Positions 15,829-23,651 of a DNA stretch of 64,000 bases are shown here, piece by piece. Each line of letters opens with the position of its first letter. Positions within the stretch are counted from its first letter, which is position 1. Made by a program: the position numbers and the translations under genes. The notes under the pieces were generated by a model, which was not told the origin of the DNA, did no database searches, and worked only from the letters and a program-made list of their open reading frames with translations. Source of the DNA: Anaeroplasma bactoclasticum. Its GTDB lineage: Bacteria > Bacillota_I > Bacilli_A > Acholeplasmatales > Anaeroplasmataceae. The stretch is from positions 1 to 64,000 of the forward strand of contig NZ_QXEV01000003.1 of assembly GCF_003550015.1 (NCBI RefSeq). Reading direction: 5' to 3'.

Positions 15829-16413
15829 ATGAAAACATATAAAATAGGGTGTAGTACATCTAGAAGTGTATGGCTAGCGTTAACTATTCCTTTACTAGCA
15901 ATTGTAATTATAACCTTAGCTACAGTAAAGAATAGTCCACAGATTATACCCTGGGCTATCGTTTTTGGTATTGCTTTTGGTATTGTTTTAACAGGATTTA
16001 TTGTATCTAGTATATTTGAAAATAGAAAAACCTTTGCCTTATCTGGTAATTTATCTACTGCAACTATAGAAAAAATAAAAAAGAACCCATTTTCAGAAAC
16101 ATATTCGACAGTATTTTATAAATATAAAAATGAATATGGTGAAGAATGTATTGGAAAATGTAAATTATTTAAAGATTGGGTAGAAATGCTTTATGAAGGT
16201 GAGACAATTCCTGTACATGTAAAAGAGAAATATGCAGCATTTGATATGGAAGAAATTACTACCAATAAATATGTTGTAAAGCCTACTATAGTTATTAAAG
16301 AAGAAAAAGAAGTATTTGTTGCTCCAAAGGCTTATTGTGAATATTGTAATTCTAAATATGATATTAAATTAGAAAAATGCCCATATTGTGGTGCAGTAAA
16401 TAAAGCAAAATAA
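15829..16413 (+). CDS. DUF3592-like membrane protein with C-terminal zinc ribbon
   Basis: 194 residues: two helices (about 13-30 and 37-62), a soluble domain homologous to that of the 14367 product (FYKYKNEYGEECIG, ETIPVHVKEKYAAF), a linker, and a C-terminal zinc ribbon CEYCNSKYD / CPYCGAVNK (two CxxC pairs). It follows the duplicated genes by 35 bp with an AAGGAGG site and ends the riboswitch-controlled unit before the tRNA-Thr promoter. The paired DUF3592-like proteins at both ends of the unit suggest partners in one complex (inference). Confidence 0.62.
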   Translation: MKTYKIGCSTSRSVWLALTIPLLAIVIITLATVKNSPQIIPWAIVFGIAFGIVLTGFIVSSIFENRKTFALSGNLSTATIEKIKKNPFSETYSTVFYKYKNEYGEECIGKCKLFKDWVEMLYEGETIPVHVKEKYAAFDMEEITTNKYVVKPTIVIKEEKEVFVAPKAYCEYCNSKYDIKLEKCPYCGAVNKAK

Positions 16414-16417
16414 GATA

Positions 16418-16449
16418 TTGTTTTATCATTCATTTATCTGTGCTATAAT
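16418..16449 (+). promoter_or_regulatory. Promoter of tRNA-Thr
   Basis: An extended -10 (TGC then TATAAT, 16444-16449) lies 10 bp before the tRNA. A TTGTTT at 16418-16423 is the best -35 but its 20-bp spacer is long, so the extended -10 probably dominates. Confidence 0.55.
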
Positions 16450-16459
16450 ATTTGGGTAT

Positions 16460-16535
16460 GCTGGATTAGCACAGTTGGTAGTGCAGCTCCCTCGTAAAGA
16501 GCAGGTCGTAGGTTCAAGTCCTATATCCAGCACCA
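16460..16535 (+). tRNA. tRNA-Thr (anticodon CGT) with a C31-A39 mismatch
   Basis: Cloverleaf with acceptor GCTGGAT/ATCCAGC, D-stem GCAC/GTGC, T-stem GTAGG/CCTAT (one G-U) and encoded CCA. The anticodon loop CTCGTAA reads CGT, the Thr isoacceptor for ACG. The anticodon stem GCTCC/AGAGC pairs at four positions, and the pair next to the loop is C-A. Either the tRNA tolerates this or it is a decayed or edited gene. Everything else is intact. Confidence 0.93.
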
Positions 16536-16547
16536 TAATAGTTATTA

Positions 16548-16577
16548 AGAGATTGCCTAGGTAATCTCTTTTCTTAT
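16548..16577 (+). terminator. Terminator of tRNA-Thr
   Basis: AGAGATTGCC pairs with GGTAATCTCT (one G-U pair), followed by TTTTCTT. Confidence 0.8.
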
Positions 16578-16628
16578 CATTAATAAATTATTTTATGATA
16601 TAATGGTTTTGTATAGGAGGACATTCTT

Positions 16629-17006
16629 ATGGAAAACACAGAAGGAATTAATTTATTAATGGTAGAATATGAAGAAAATGTGAATGTGGTAGCTAAAATT
16701 AATACAGAGCTATGTAAGATGTATGGGCTAGAGCATTATTTAACAGAGTTTTCTTCTAATTTAATTAATGCTTTAAATCAATATAAGAGATTTGTAATGC
16801 TAATGAATGAAAGAAAAAAGTTTGTTTTAGGATTACTTGATTTTTCTCGTGCTTGTATTGAATTCTTTGAACAAAATAAGGATGTTAATAAATCTAGTCA
16901 TGATGCAATTGTTGAAAAGATGAATAATTTAATAAAGACAATGAATGTCATTAATGATCAAATTAACAATACATTTCAAGATTCTGTAAAGGATTATTTA
17001 AAATAA
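16629..17006 (+). CDS. Hypothetical protein, helical, 125 residues
   Basis: Not recognised. The sequence is almost entirely helix-forming, without helices hydrophobic enough for the membrane, and contains only two cysteines (in TELCKMY and SRACIEF). A DUF1871- or coiled-coil-like bundle is possible but not supported by any motif. It has a good start (TAGGAGG before the ATG at 16629) and overlaps the next gene by one base (TAATG), so it opens a five-gene unit reaching to dus. Confidence 0.55.
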   Translation: MENTEGINLLMVEYEENVNVVAKINTELCKMYGLEHYLTEFSSNLINALNQYKRFVMLMNERKKFVLGLLDFSRACIEFFEQNKDVNKSSHDAIVEKMNNLIKTMNVINDQINNTFQDSVKDYLK

Positions 17007-17494
17007 TGAAATATGTAGTTAGAATAAAGGCAGTCTCTGAATGCATGAGAATCAGAAGAGCTGCCCTTTGTTATGTAAGGGCAGAAAATCATACTTATGA
17101 TATTCATAAGGAGGCACATCCATTAAAGAAGTTTATTAGTATTACTATAAAGGATTCTATGATTATTGTAGATGGTAAGATGGAAGCATTAAAAATAGGA
17201 GAGGAAGTATTCTTTTATAAAAAGAATCTAGTGGATACTGGATTAAAAATGGAAGAAGAAATCTTAGTTTTAGGTGCTATGCTAATACCACTAGATATAG
17301 AAATGAAGGACCATTATATAGATTTAATTGAAAAAGGGGAAACCTTTGATCAGTGGAATGGCGAAATAGAATATCTTTTAGGAATGATGTATGAGCTTGA
17401 TTTAAAGGATGATTCCTTAGCTAATGAATGGTATATAAAGGCTAAGGATAAGAAATTTAATTTCTCATTACTCAATATGGATAAGGTATGTTAA
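17006..17494 (+). CDS. Hypothetical protein, 162 residues
   Basis: Not recognised. The first ~75 residues are beta-rich (VVRIKAVSECMRIRRAA, FISITIKDSMIIVDG) and the rest is helical and acidic, including YLLGMMYELDLKDDSLANEWYIKAKDK, which looks like a single TPR/Sel1-like helical pair. Soluble. Translationally coupled to the preceding unknown gene (shared base) and 10 bp from the M28 peptidase gene; it probably functions with them, but the role is open. Confidence 0.55.
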   Translation: MKYVVRIKAVSECMRIRRAALCYVRAENHTYDIHKEAHPLKKFISITIKDSMIIVDGKMEALKIGEEVFFYKKNLVDTGLKMEEEILVLGAMLIPLDIEMKDHYIDLIEKGETFDQWNGEIEYLLGMMYELDLKDDSLANEWYIKAKDKKFNFSLLNMDKVC

Positions 17495-17504
17495 GGAGAT
17501 AGTC

Positions 17505-18764
17505 ATGAAAAGTTATCATAGTTTTAATTTTTTAAAGAAAATATATTTTGTAAGAACTGGTGGTTCTATAGAAGAATTAAACGCAGCTAAATTAATTCAA
17601 GAAGAAGTTAAAAGCTTAGGTGGAGAAGCTACTATAGAAGAGTTTTTAGTGGATTATTCTGACATTCAAGAAGCTAAGCTTATTTTTGATGATAAAGTAG
17701 AAATTGAATGCAAGGGCTCTGGCTATAGTGGAAATACTCCTAAAGAAGGTATTCATGGTGAGCTTGTATATGTTTCTTCGGATGAAGATTTAAAAATGAC
17801 AAACCTTGAAGGTAAAGTAATCCTATATCCAGCAAAAAGAGTGCCTCATAAGGTATATATGAAGGCATTAAAGGAAAAAGCAGTAGGCTTTATTACTACT
17901 ACTGGAGATGTCTATAAAAGCGATAAGGATGTAGATTTAGATCCATATTTAAATAGAGATGCTTATTATAAGGAAGGTATGATTCCTACAGTTATGATAA
18001 GAATGAGAGATGCTGAAAAGATATTAGCTAATGAATATAAACGCGTAAATTTAACTTTAATATCAAAAGATTCTAAAAGAAATTCTAGAAATGTTGTCGC
18101 AACCATTTTAGGTAGTGATATTAAAGATGAAATGATTACTTTTACTGCTCATTATGATAGTGTTGCCTTTTCAAAAGGCGCATTTGATAATGGTACTGGA
18201 GTTATTACTTTATTACAATTATTCCATTATTATATGAATAATAAACCAAGAAGAACCTTAAAATTTATATGGTGTGGTAGTGAAGAAATGGGACTTCTTG
18301 GTAGTAAGGCATATGTAGCTATGCACGAAGATGAATTAGATAAGATTCGTCTAAATATTAATGTAGATATGGTTGCAGCAACCATAGGATATGATATTGC
18401 TTGTGTTACAGGTGAAACTAATATTATTAATTATATAGAGTATACATCTAAGGAACTAGGGTTCCCAATTCATGTATATCAAGGAGTATATTCATCTGAT
18501 TCAACTCCTTTTGCAGATAAGGGCATTCCTGCAATTAGTTTTGCAAGACTTGCCAAAAATGGTGGAGCTACAATTCATTCAAAGAATGATATTATTGAAA
18601 GATTAAGTGAACCTAATTATATTAAGACATATTCATTTATTATTAATCTTACAAAGAGATGGATTGATGCTATCTATTTCCCAATTGAAAAGAAAATGCC
18701 AGATAATATGAAGGATGAATTGGATTATTATTTATTAAGAAAGCCAAGACCTGAAAAGAGGTAG
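17505..18764 (+). CDS. M28-family zinc aminopeptidase
   Basis: 419 residues. Zinc peptidase of the M28 (aminopeptidase Y/S) family, with a PA-type insertion around residues 75-155. Motifs in order: TAHYDSVAFSKGAFDNGTG (first His and bridging Asp), WCGSEEMGLLGSKAY (catalytic Glu and zinc Glu), NVDMVA, and a late TIHSKND His ligand. No signal peptide, so it acts in the cytosol, probably in peptide turnover. Start chosen from AAGGAGA before ATG 17505. maf follows after 3 bp. Confidence 0.9.
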   Translation: MKSYHSFNFLKKIYFVRTGGSIEELNAAKLIQEEVKSLGGEATIEEFLVDYSDIQEAKLIFDDKVEIECKGSGYSGNTPKEGIHGELVYVSSDEDLKMTNLEGKVILYPAKRVPHKVYMKALKEKAVGFITTTGDVYKSDKDVDLDPYLNRDAYYKEGMIPTVMIRMRDAEKILANEYKRVNLTLISKDSKRNSRNVVATILGSDIKDEMITFTAHYDSVAFSKGAFDNGTGVITLLQLFHYYMNNKPRRTLKFIWCGSEEMGLLGSKAYVAMHEDELDKIRLNINVDMVAATIGYDIACVTGETNIINYIEYTSKELGFPIHVYQGVYSSDSTPFADKGIPAISFARLAKNGGATIHSKNDIIERLSEPNYIKTYSFIINLTKRWIDAIYFPIEKKMPDNMKDELDYYLLRKPRPEKR

Positions 18765-18767
18765 TTT

Positions 18768-19337
18768 ATGAAGGATATTATACTTAAAAGCTCATCTCCA
18801 AGAAGAAAGGAATTATTATCCAATATGGGATATTCCTTTACGATTAAGGTATATGATGTAGATGAGACTATGGATAAAGATAAAAGCCCATATTTTAATG
18901 TTAAAGCCTTAGGCTTAAAAAAGGCTATGGTTAATAAAGAAATGGATTATGGGGCTATTTTAATAGGTTGTGATACTATTGTTGTATTAGATGATAAGAT
19001 TTATGGAAAGCCTAAAGATGAAAAGGATGCATATCAAATGCTTAAAAGCTTATCTGGTAAGAAGCACCAGGTAATGAGTGGACTTGCGGTTATATATAAA
19101 GAGCATATATATAATGATGTTGAAGTATCTGATGTTTATTTTAAAGAATTAAGCGATAAAGATATTTATGATTATATAAGCACCGGGGAATGCTTTGGAA
19201 AAGCAGGTGGATATGCTATTCAAGGGATTGGTATAAGATTAATTGATCATTATGAAGGATCCTTAAATAATATCATTGGGCTTCCAACAGAAAAGCTTGA
19301 AAAAATATTAGGTGAAATCAATGGAATGGAAAATTAG
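18768..19337 (+). CDS. maf: Maf-family nucleoside-triphosphate pyrophosphatase
   Basis: 189 residues. Maf proteins hydrolyse non-canonical or specific nucleotides (dTTP/UTP and modified pyrimidines for the YhdE type) and were first linked to septum inhibition. Signature SSSPRRKELLSNMGYSF at the N-terminus, CDTIVVLDDKIYGKP, and KAGGYAIQGIG. These fit the dTTP/UTP type. It overlaps the dus start by 17 bp. Confidence 0.93.
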   Translation: MKDIILKSSSPRRKELLSNMGYSFTIKVYDVDETMDKDKSPYFNVKALGLKKAMVNKEMDYGAILIGCDTIVVLDDKIYGKPKDEKDAYQMLKSLSGKKHQVMSGLAVIYKEHIYNDVEVSDVYFKELSDKDIYDYISTGECFGKAGGYAIQGIGIRLIDHYEGSLNNIIGLPTEKLEKILGEINGMEN

Positions 19338-20298
19338 AGATATTACAATACCTAATCAGCTAGTATTAGCGCCTATGGCAGGTAATACAAATGAAGCATT
19401 TAGAATCATTTGTAAAGAAATGGGCTGTGGCCTTGTAATGGCTGAAATGGTATCGGATAAAGCAATAGGCTTTAAAAATGTAAAAACCTTAAAAATGACA
19501 AAGGTAAATCCTATTGAGCATCCTATTTCTATGCAAATCTTTGGGGCAGATATAGAATCACTAGTAAATGCAGCTAAATTTATTGATTTACAAAGTGATG
19601 CAGATATTATTGATATTAATATGGGATGCCCTGTAAATAAGGTTGCAAAGAAAAGTGGTGCAGGAGCATTCCTTTTACAAGACCCAGCAAAGGTTTATGA
19701 AATCGTAAAGGCGGTAGTAGAGGCTGTATCTAAGCCAGTTACAGTTAAAATTAGAATTGGTTGGGATAGTGACCACATTAACTGTGTTGAGGTTGCAAAG
19801 CTAATAGAGGAGGCTGGAGCCTCTGCAATTACAGTTCATGGTAGAACAAGAAGCCAAATGTATTCTGGTAAAGCCGATTGGGATTGGATTAAAAAGGTCA
19901 AAGAGGCAGTATCTATTCCTGTAGTTGGCAATGGAGATATTGTAGATATTGAATCTGCAAGAAAAATGCTTGAATATACTGGCTGTGATGCGATTGCAAT
20001 CGCAAGAGGAGCCTTAGGTAATCCTTTCCTATTTAGAGAAATAAAGGCTGCGTTAGATGGAAATGATATTCCAGCAAGACCAACCCATGAGGAATTATAT
20101 GATACAATTGTAAGGCATTATCATTTATTGTTAGAGCTTAAGGGAGAACATCTTGCGATGCTTGAAATGAGAAGCCATGTGGCTTGGTATTTAAAAGGAA
20201 TGCCTGGGTCAGCTAAGGTAAAGGATGAATGTAATCATCATACAAATTTTGATGAGGTATTAGCTATATTAAGAGAGTATTTAAATATTCAAGAATAG
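19321..20298 (+). CDS. tRNA-dihydrouridine synthase (Dus)
   Basis: 325 residues. FMN-dependent TIM-barrel enzyme reducing uridines in the tRNA D-loop. Shows VLAPMAGNTNEAFR, the catalytic-Cys region DINMGCPVNKVAKKSGAG, TVHGRTRSQMYSG and GNGDIVD, ending in the short C-terminal helical domain; it is of the DusB-like type common in Bacillota. The ATG at 19321 is chosen because AGGTGA lies 5-10 bp before it; the in-frame GTG at 19312 lies within that site. The start is inside the end of maf, so the two are coupled. Confidence 0.92.
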   Translation: MEWKIRDITIPNQLVLAPMAGNTNEAFRIICKEMGCGLVMAEMVSDKAIGFKNVKTLKMTKVNPIEHPISMQIFGADIESLVNAAKFIDLQSDADIIDINMGCPVNKVAKKSGAGAFLLQDPAKVYEIVKAVVEAVSKPVTVKIRIGWDSDHINCVEVAKLIEEAGASAITVHGRTRSQMYSGKADWDWIKKVKEAVSIPVVGNGDIVDIESARKMLEYTGCDAIAIARGALGNPFLFREIKAALDGNDIPARPTHEELYDTIVRHYHLLLELKGEHLAMLEMRSHVAWYLKGMPGSAKVKDECNHHTNFDEVLAILREYLNIQE

Positions 20299-20307
20299 TA
20301 TAATTAT

Positions 20308-20335
20308 TGACATTATAAATTAAAGAGAGTAGTAT
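20308..20335 (+). promoter_or_regulatory. Probable promoter of the lipoprotein gene
   Basis: A perfect -35 TTGACA (20308-20313) followed 16 bp later by a weaker TAGTAT (20330-20335). Confidence 0.5.
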
Positions 20336-20372
20336 AAAAACAGCATTATTTTATATGAAGGAGGGAGAAAAA

Positions 20373-21113
20373 ATGAAAAAGAGAATTATAGGAATTACAT
20401 TAGCAATGGGCGCTCTATTACTTGCAAGCTGTGGAGGGAACGATTCCAAAAGAGATACATATGTAGAGGTATTAAATCAGTGTAATAAAAAGCTTCAGGA
20501 ATCTAGCGATACAAAGCTTGCCTCTAGTATTTCAATGGATAATTTTTCGTTAAGTAAAACAGATACAGGTGATATTACAAGCACAAGAACATTCGTTCAT
20601 TATATGTCTTTATTATATAAAAATCCAAATTTTAAAATAACAGAAGATGCTGTTTCGGTAGATTCAGATTATGTTAAAAATGGGAAAGTTCTTCAGGATA
20701 ACGAAATTACTATTTTAGGAAAAATGGAAGAAGAATCAGGGCTTGTAAACTTTGAACTTTATGGCACATGTACAAATATGTACTCGGAACCACGTTATTT
20801 CTATTTTATGTTTGAAATTCATTTTGATTTCACAAAGGGTATTTTGAATGACTTTGACACGTATGTTTATTATGTTGAAAATGGGGATTTAGATAAGAAT
20901 AACCCGTATGTAAATCGCTATATGGATGGTAATCTCTACTATGGTTTAACAGATGAAGAGCATTCTATGGTATTTTATGACTATGTGAATACAAATTATT
21001 GGGGCAAACATAAGGAAAGCTTGAAGAACGCAGAGAAGATTGGTGATTTCTCTTATGAATATACTAAGGCTACAAATGATATCCTTGGTGAGGATTGGCT
21101 AAAAGTAAACTAA
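20373..21113 (+). CDS. Lipoprotein of unknown function
   Basis: 246 residues with a lipoprotein signal peptide: KKRIIG, a short hydrophobic stretch and the lipobox LLASC (acylated Cys around residue 19). The rest is a mixed alpha/beta extracellular domain with no motif I recognise. The ATG at 20373 sits behind GGAGGGAG; the upstream in-frame ATG at 20355 precedes the ribosome site. It has its own promoter and terminator and is therefore monocistronic. Confidence 0.75.
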   Translation: MKKRIIGITLAMGALLLASCGGNDSKRDTYVEVLNQCNKKLQESSDTKLASSISMDNFSLSKTDTGDITSTRTFVHYMSLLYKNPNFKITEDAVSVDSDYVKNGKVLQDNEITILGKMEEESGLVNFELYGTCTNMYSEPRYFYFMFEIHFDFTKGILNDFDTYVYYVENGDLDKNNPYVNRYMDGNLYYGLTDEEHSMVFYDYVNTNYWGKHKESLKNAEKIGDFSYEYTKATNDILGEDWLKVN

Positions 21114-21147
21114 AAAACAATTTATATGGTGAATAAAGAAGAATTAT

Positions 21148-21183
21148 AGGATTGACGAAACTAAAGTCAATCCTTTTCTTTTT
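21148..21183 (+). terminator. Terminator after the lipoprotein gene
   Basis: Perfect AGGATTGAC / GTCAATCCT stem followed by TTTCTTTTT. Confidence 0.85.
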
Positions 21184-21238
21184 ATAAATTCATGGATATT
21201 TCAGCCAAAATCTTTATTTTTGTATTCAAAAACTATCA

Positions 21239-21253
21239 ACGAAAAATTTTCGT
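21239..21253. promoter_or_regulatory. Palindrome upstream of the TetR gene
   Basis: ACGAAAAATTTTCGT is a perfect 7-1-7 inverted repeat about 147 bp before the TetR start. It is a candidate operator for the regulator of the galactoside operon, but AT-rich palindromes of this length can arise by chance. Nothing else that is clear lies in 21184-21399; no convincing -35/-10 pair was found. Confidence 0.3.
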
Positions 21254-21399
21254 AAAACTTTCATAACATTTTCAGCCTCTTTCATGTTGCATTGTTTGTT
21301 AAATATGGTATCATTAAATTGTGATAGGCTAACTCTCACTTTGATAGCAAGACTTTTAAATGAAGAGATGGCCAGAACTATGGTAAGGATGGTGGTTAT

Positions 21400-22008
21400 A
21401 TGAACAAAATGAAGGACAAGGCTAAAGCGTTTATTATTGATGAAGCCTGTAGAATGTTCCTTCAAAACTCTATTGCAGGTGTTACAATGAGTGATATTGC
21501 TAAAGAAGTAGGAGTAGGAGATGCAACAATGTATCGCTACTTTGGCTCTAAGCAAAAGATTATTATGAGTGTAGCTGTTAAGCTTGCGAAGGAAGTATAT
21601 GAGAAATACTTCCAAGATCAAGGAAATAAAACAGGCTATGAAAAGATTAAGGATTTTTATTATTCCTACCTTGAGGTTTTCAAAAATCATAATTCTTATT
21701 TCGCATTCGTAAGAGAGTTTGATGCATTCTTCTTAACAGAAGCCAAAGAAAAGGTTGATTACGAGCAAGAAATTGACCTATTTAAAAATAAGTTCGTGGA
21801 AGCTTATGTTTGGGGTGCACAGGATGGCACAATCAAGAAAATAGATAATGTTGAATTATTCTATTATTCCACAACACATGCTTTATTAAATCTTTGTAAG
21901 ACATTATCTTATAGTGGTGCATTAATTAGCCAAGATGAGAGAACATCTAAAGAAGATGAAATAAAGACATTAATTGATATCTACTTATATAGAGTAGCTA
22001 ACAAGTAA
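21400..22008 (+). CDS. TetR/AcrR-family transcriptional regulator
   Basis: 202 residues. N-terminal helix-turn-helix of the TetR type: AGVTMSDIAKEVGVGDATMYRYFGSK. The C-terminal ligand domain is helical and divergent. It is the first gene before the GPH transporter (34-bp gap, same strand, no terminator), so it probably controls the alpha-galactoside operon and itself. TetR proteins are unusual regulators for alpha-galactoside genes, where AraC, LacI or ROK proteins are commoner. It carries an ATG behind GGTGG. Confidence 0.88.
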   Translation: MNKMKDKAKAFIIDEACRMFLQNSIAGVTMSDIAKEVGVGDATMYRYFGSKQKIIMSVAVKLAKEVYEKYFQDQGNKTGYEKIKDFYYSYLEVFKNHNSYFAFVREFDAFFLTEAKEKVDYEQEIDLFKNKFVEAYVWGAQDGTIKKIDNVELFYYSTTHALLNLCKTLSYSGALISQDERTSKEDEIKTLIDIYLYRVANK

Positions 22009-22042
22009 TTTTTATTTTAAAAAAAACAAAGGAGTCAAAAAC

Positions 22043-23617
22043 ATGAAAACAAGAAGATTAACAAAAAAAGAAATGTGGATTTTCGCTATTGGTCAGCTAG
22101 GTTGGTCAATTCTATCTGGTATTATTAGTGCATGGTTAGTAGCATTCTACTTACCTACAAAGGATAAAACAAATCCAGTGTACTTCTCAGATACAACACT
22201 TAATTTCTACACATTAATTACGCCAGGCTTAATTATTGGTGGCTTCTTAACAATTTTAGGTTTAATTACTGCACTTTGTAGAGTATGGGATGCAGTATCA
22301 GACCCATTAGTTGCAAATTTAAGTGATAATTCAAAGAATCCTAAGGGAAGAAGATTCCCATTCATGAAGTTTGCAGCAATTCCATTTGCAGTTGTAACAA
22401 TTTTAATTTTCATCTGTCCATCACTTATTTCTGGTGGTACTGAGCCAACTGGTTGGAATGTTGCTTGGGTTGCAGTTATGCTTGTATTATTCTATACATT
22501 TATGACAATTTATTGTACTCCATATAATGCATTAATTAGTGAATTTGGTAAGACTCAGGAAGATAGAATGAATATTTCTACATATATTTCATTAACATTC
22601 TTCGCTGGTACATTAATTGCTTATTTACCATTCGTATTCTCTGGTATTGTTAGAGGATTTGGCGTTGGTTATTATTGGAGCTATGTAATTTGTTTTATTC
22701 CACTTGTAATTATTGCATGCGTTTCAATGCTAATTCCTACATTATTATTAAAGGAAACAGACTTTGTTGAACCAAAGCCAGCTGGAACTAATGCATTTAA
22801 GTCATTAACTACTACATTTAAGAATAAGAACTTCTTAGTATTCTCTGGTTCTGATGTTATGTATTTCATTGGTTTAACATTATTCCAGACAGGTTTACCA
22901 TTCTTCGTTAAGGTTACAATGGGTCTTGACGAGTCTTGGACAATGTATCTACTTGGTGGTATGACTGTATTATCTGCAGCATTCTATCCAGTTGTATCTA
23001 AGCTAGTTTCTAAGTGGGGTAAGAAGAAGCTTGTTATTGCTGGTTTCTTAGGCTTAGCAGTAGCTTATGTTTTAGCAGCATTAGCTTATCCTATTACTCA
23101 TAATGAAAATTCAGCATTAAGCTACCTTGTAGGCTTTGGTGTAGTTGTAATCGCAGCATTCCCAATGGCATTACTTGGTATCATTCCACAGTCAATCGTT
23201 GCCGATGTTGCAGAACAGGATTCTATCGTTACAGGCGAAAAGAGAGAGGGTATGTTCTTCGCAGCAAGAACATTCGCTATGAAGCTTGGTCAGTCTATCG
23301 CAATGCTAGTATTTACTTCATTAGCTGTAATTGGTGCTGATCATGTTGATACAGCTTCTAATGATATTTCTGCACACCACATTGGTGTAACAATCGTTGC
23401 AATCGTTGCAGTAGTATTCTGTTTACTTGGTGCAGCTATTCTATTCTTCTATAATGAAAAGAAGGTTATGAAGACTATTGCTGATCATCAATTAGAAGAG
23501 GGTTTAATTACTGAGGCAGAAGAAAAAGAATTAGTTGGCGAAGAAGAGGCTGTTGATGCTCCAGCTGAAGAAGCTACTGAAGTTGAAGAAGCTAAAGAAG
23601 AAGTTACTGAAGAATAA
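22043..23617 (+). CDS. GPH-family sugar:cation symporter (MelB-like)
   Basis: 524 residues, about 12 membrane helices, of the glycoside-pentoside-hexuronide:cation symporter family. Visible family features: ALCRVWDAVSDPLVANLSDNSKN with GRRFPFM near the second helix (the cation-site region of MelB-type carriers), and YNALISEFGK between helices 4 and 5. A long acidic Glu/Ala tail (~residues 480-524) follows the last helix and looks cytosolic. With two alpha-galactosidases downstream, the cargo is probably melibiose, raffinose or a similar alpha-galactoside. Confidence 0.88.
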   Translation: MKTRRLTKKEMWIFAIGQLGWSILSGIISAWLVAFYLPTKDKTNPVYFSDTTLNFYTLITPGLIIGGFLTILGLITALCRVWDAVSDPLVANLSDNSKNPKGRRFPFMKFAAIPFAVVTILIFICPSLISGGTEPTGWNVAWVAVMLVLFYTFMTIYCTPYNALISEFGKTQEDRMNISTYISLTFFAGTLIAYLPFVFSGIVRGFGVGYYWSYVICFIPLVIIACVSMLIPTLLLKETDFVEPKPAGTNAFKSLTTTFKNKNFLVFSGSDVMYFIGLTLFQTGLPFFVKVTMGLDESWTMYLLGGMTVLSAAFYPVVSKLVSKWGKKKLVIAGFLGLAVAYVLAALAYPITHNENSALSYLVGFGVVVIAAFPMALLGIIPQSIVADVAEQDSIVTGEKREGMFFAARTFAMKLGQSIAMLVFTSLAVIGADHVDTASNDISAHHIGVTIVAIVAVVFCLLGAAILFFYNEKKVMKTIADHQLEEGLITEAEEKELVGEEEAVDAPAEEATEVEEAKEEVTEE

Positions 23618-23651
23618 CTAATTTTTCAAAAACAAGGATGGAGGAGCAAAT

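Noticed and set aside
21226-21690. 154-residue reading frame on the - strand
   Set aside because: It lies opposite the TetR gene and a terminator-promoter region, has no ribosome site and no recognisable domain; it is a shadow frame. The same holds for other antisense frames such as 1846-2139, 2404-2766 and 33404-33892.
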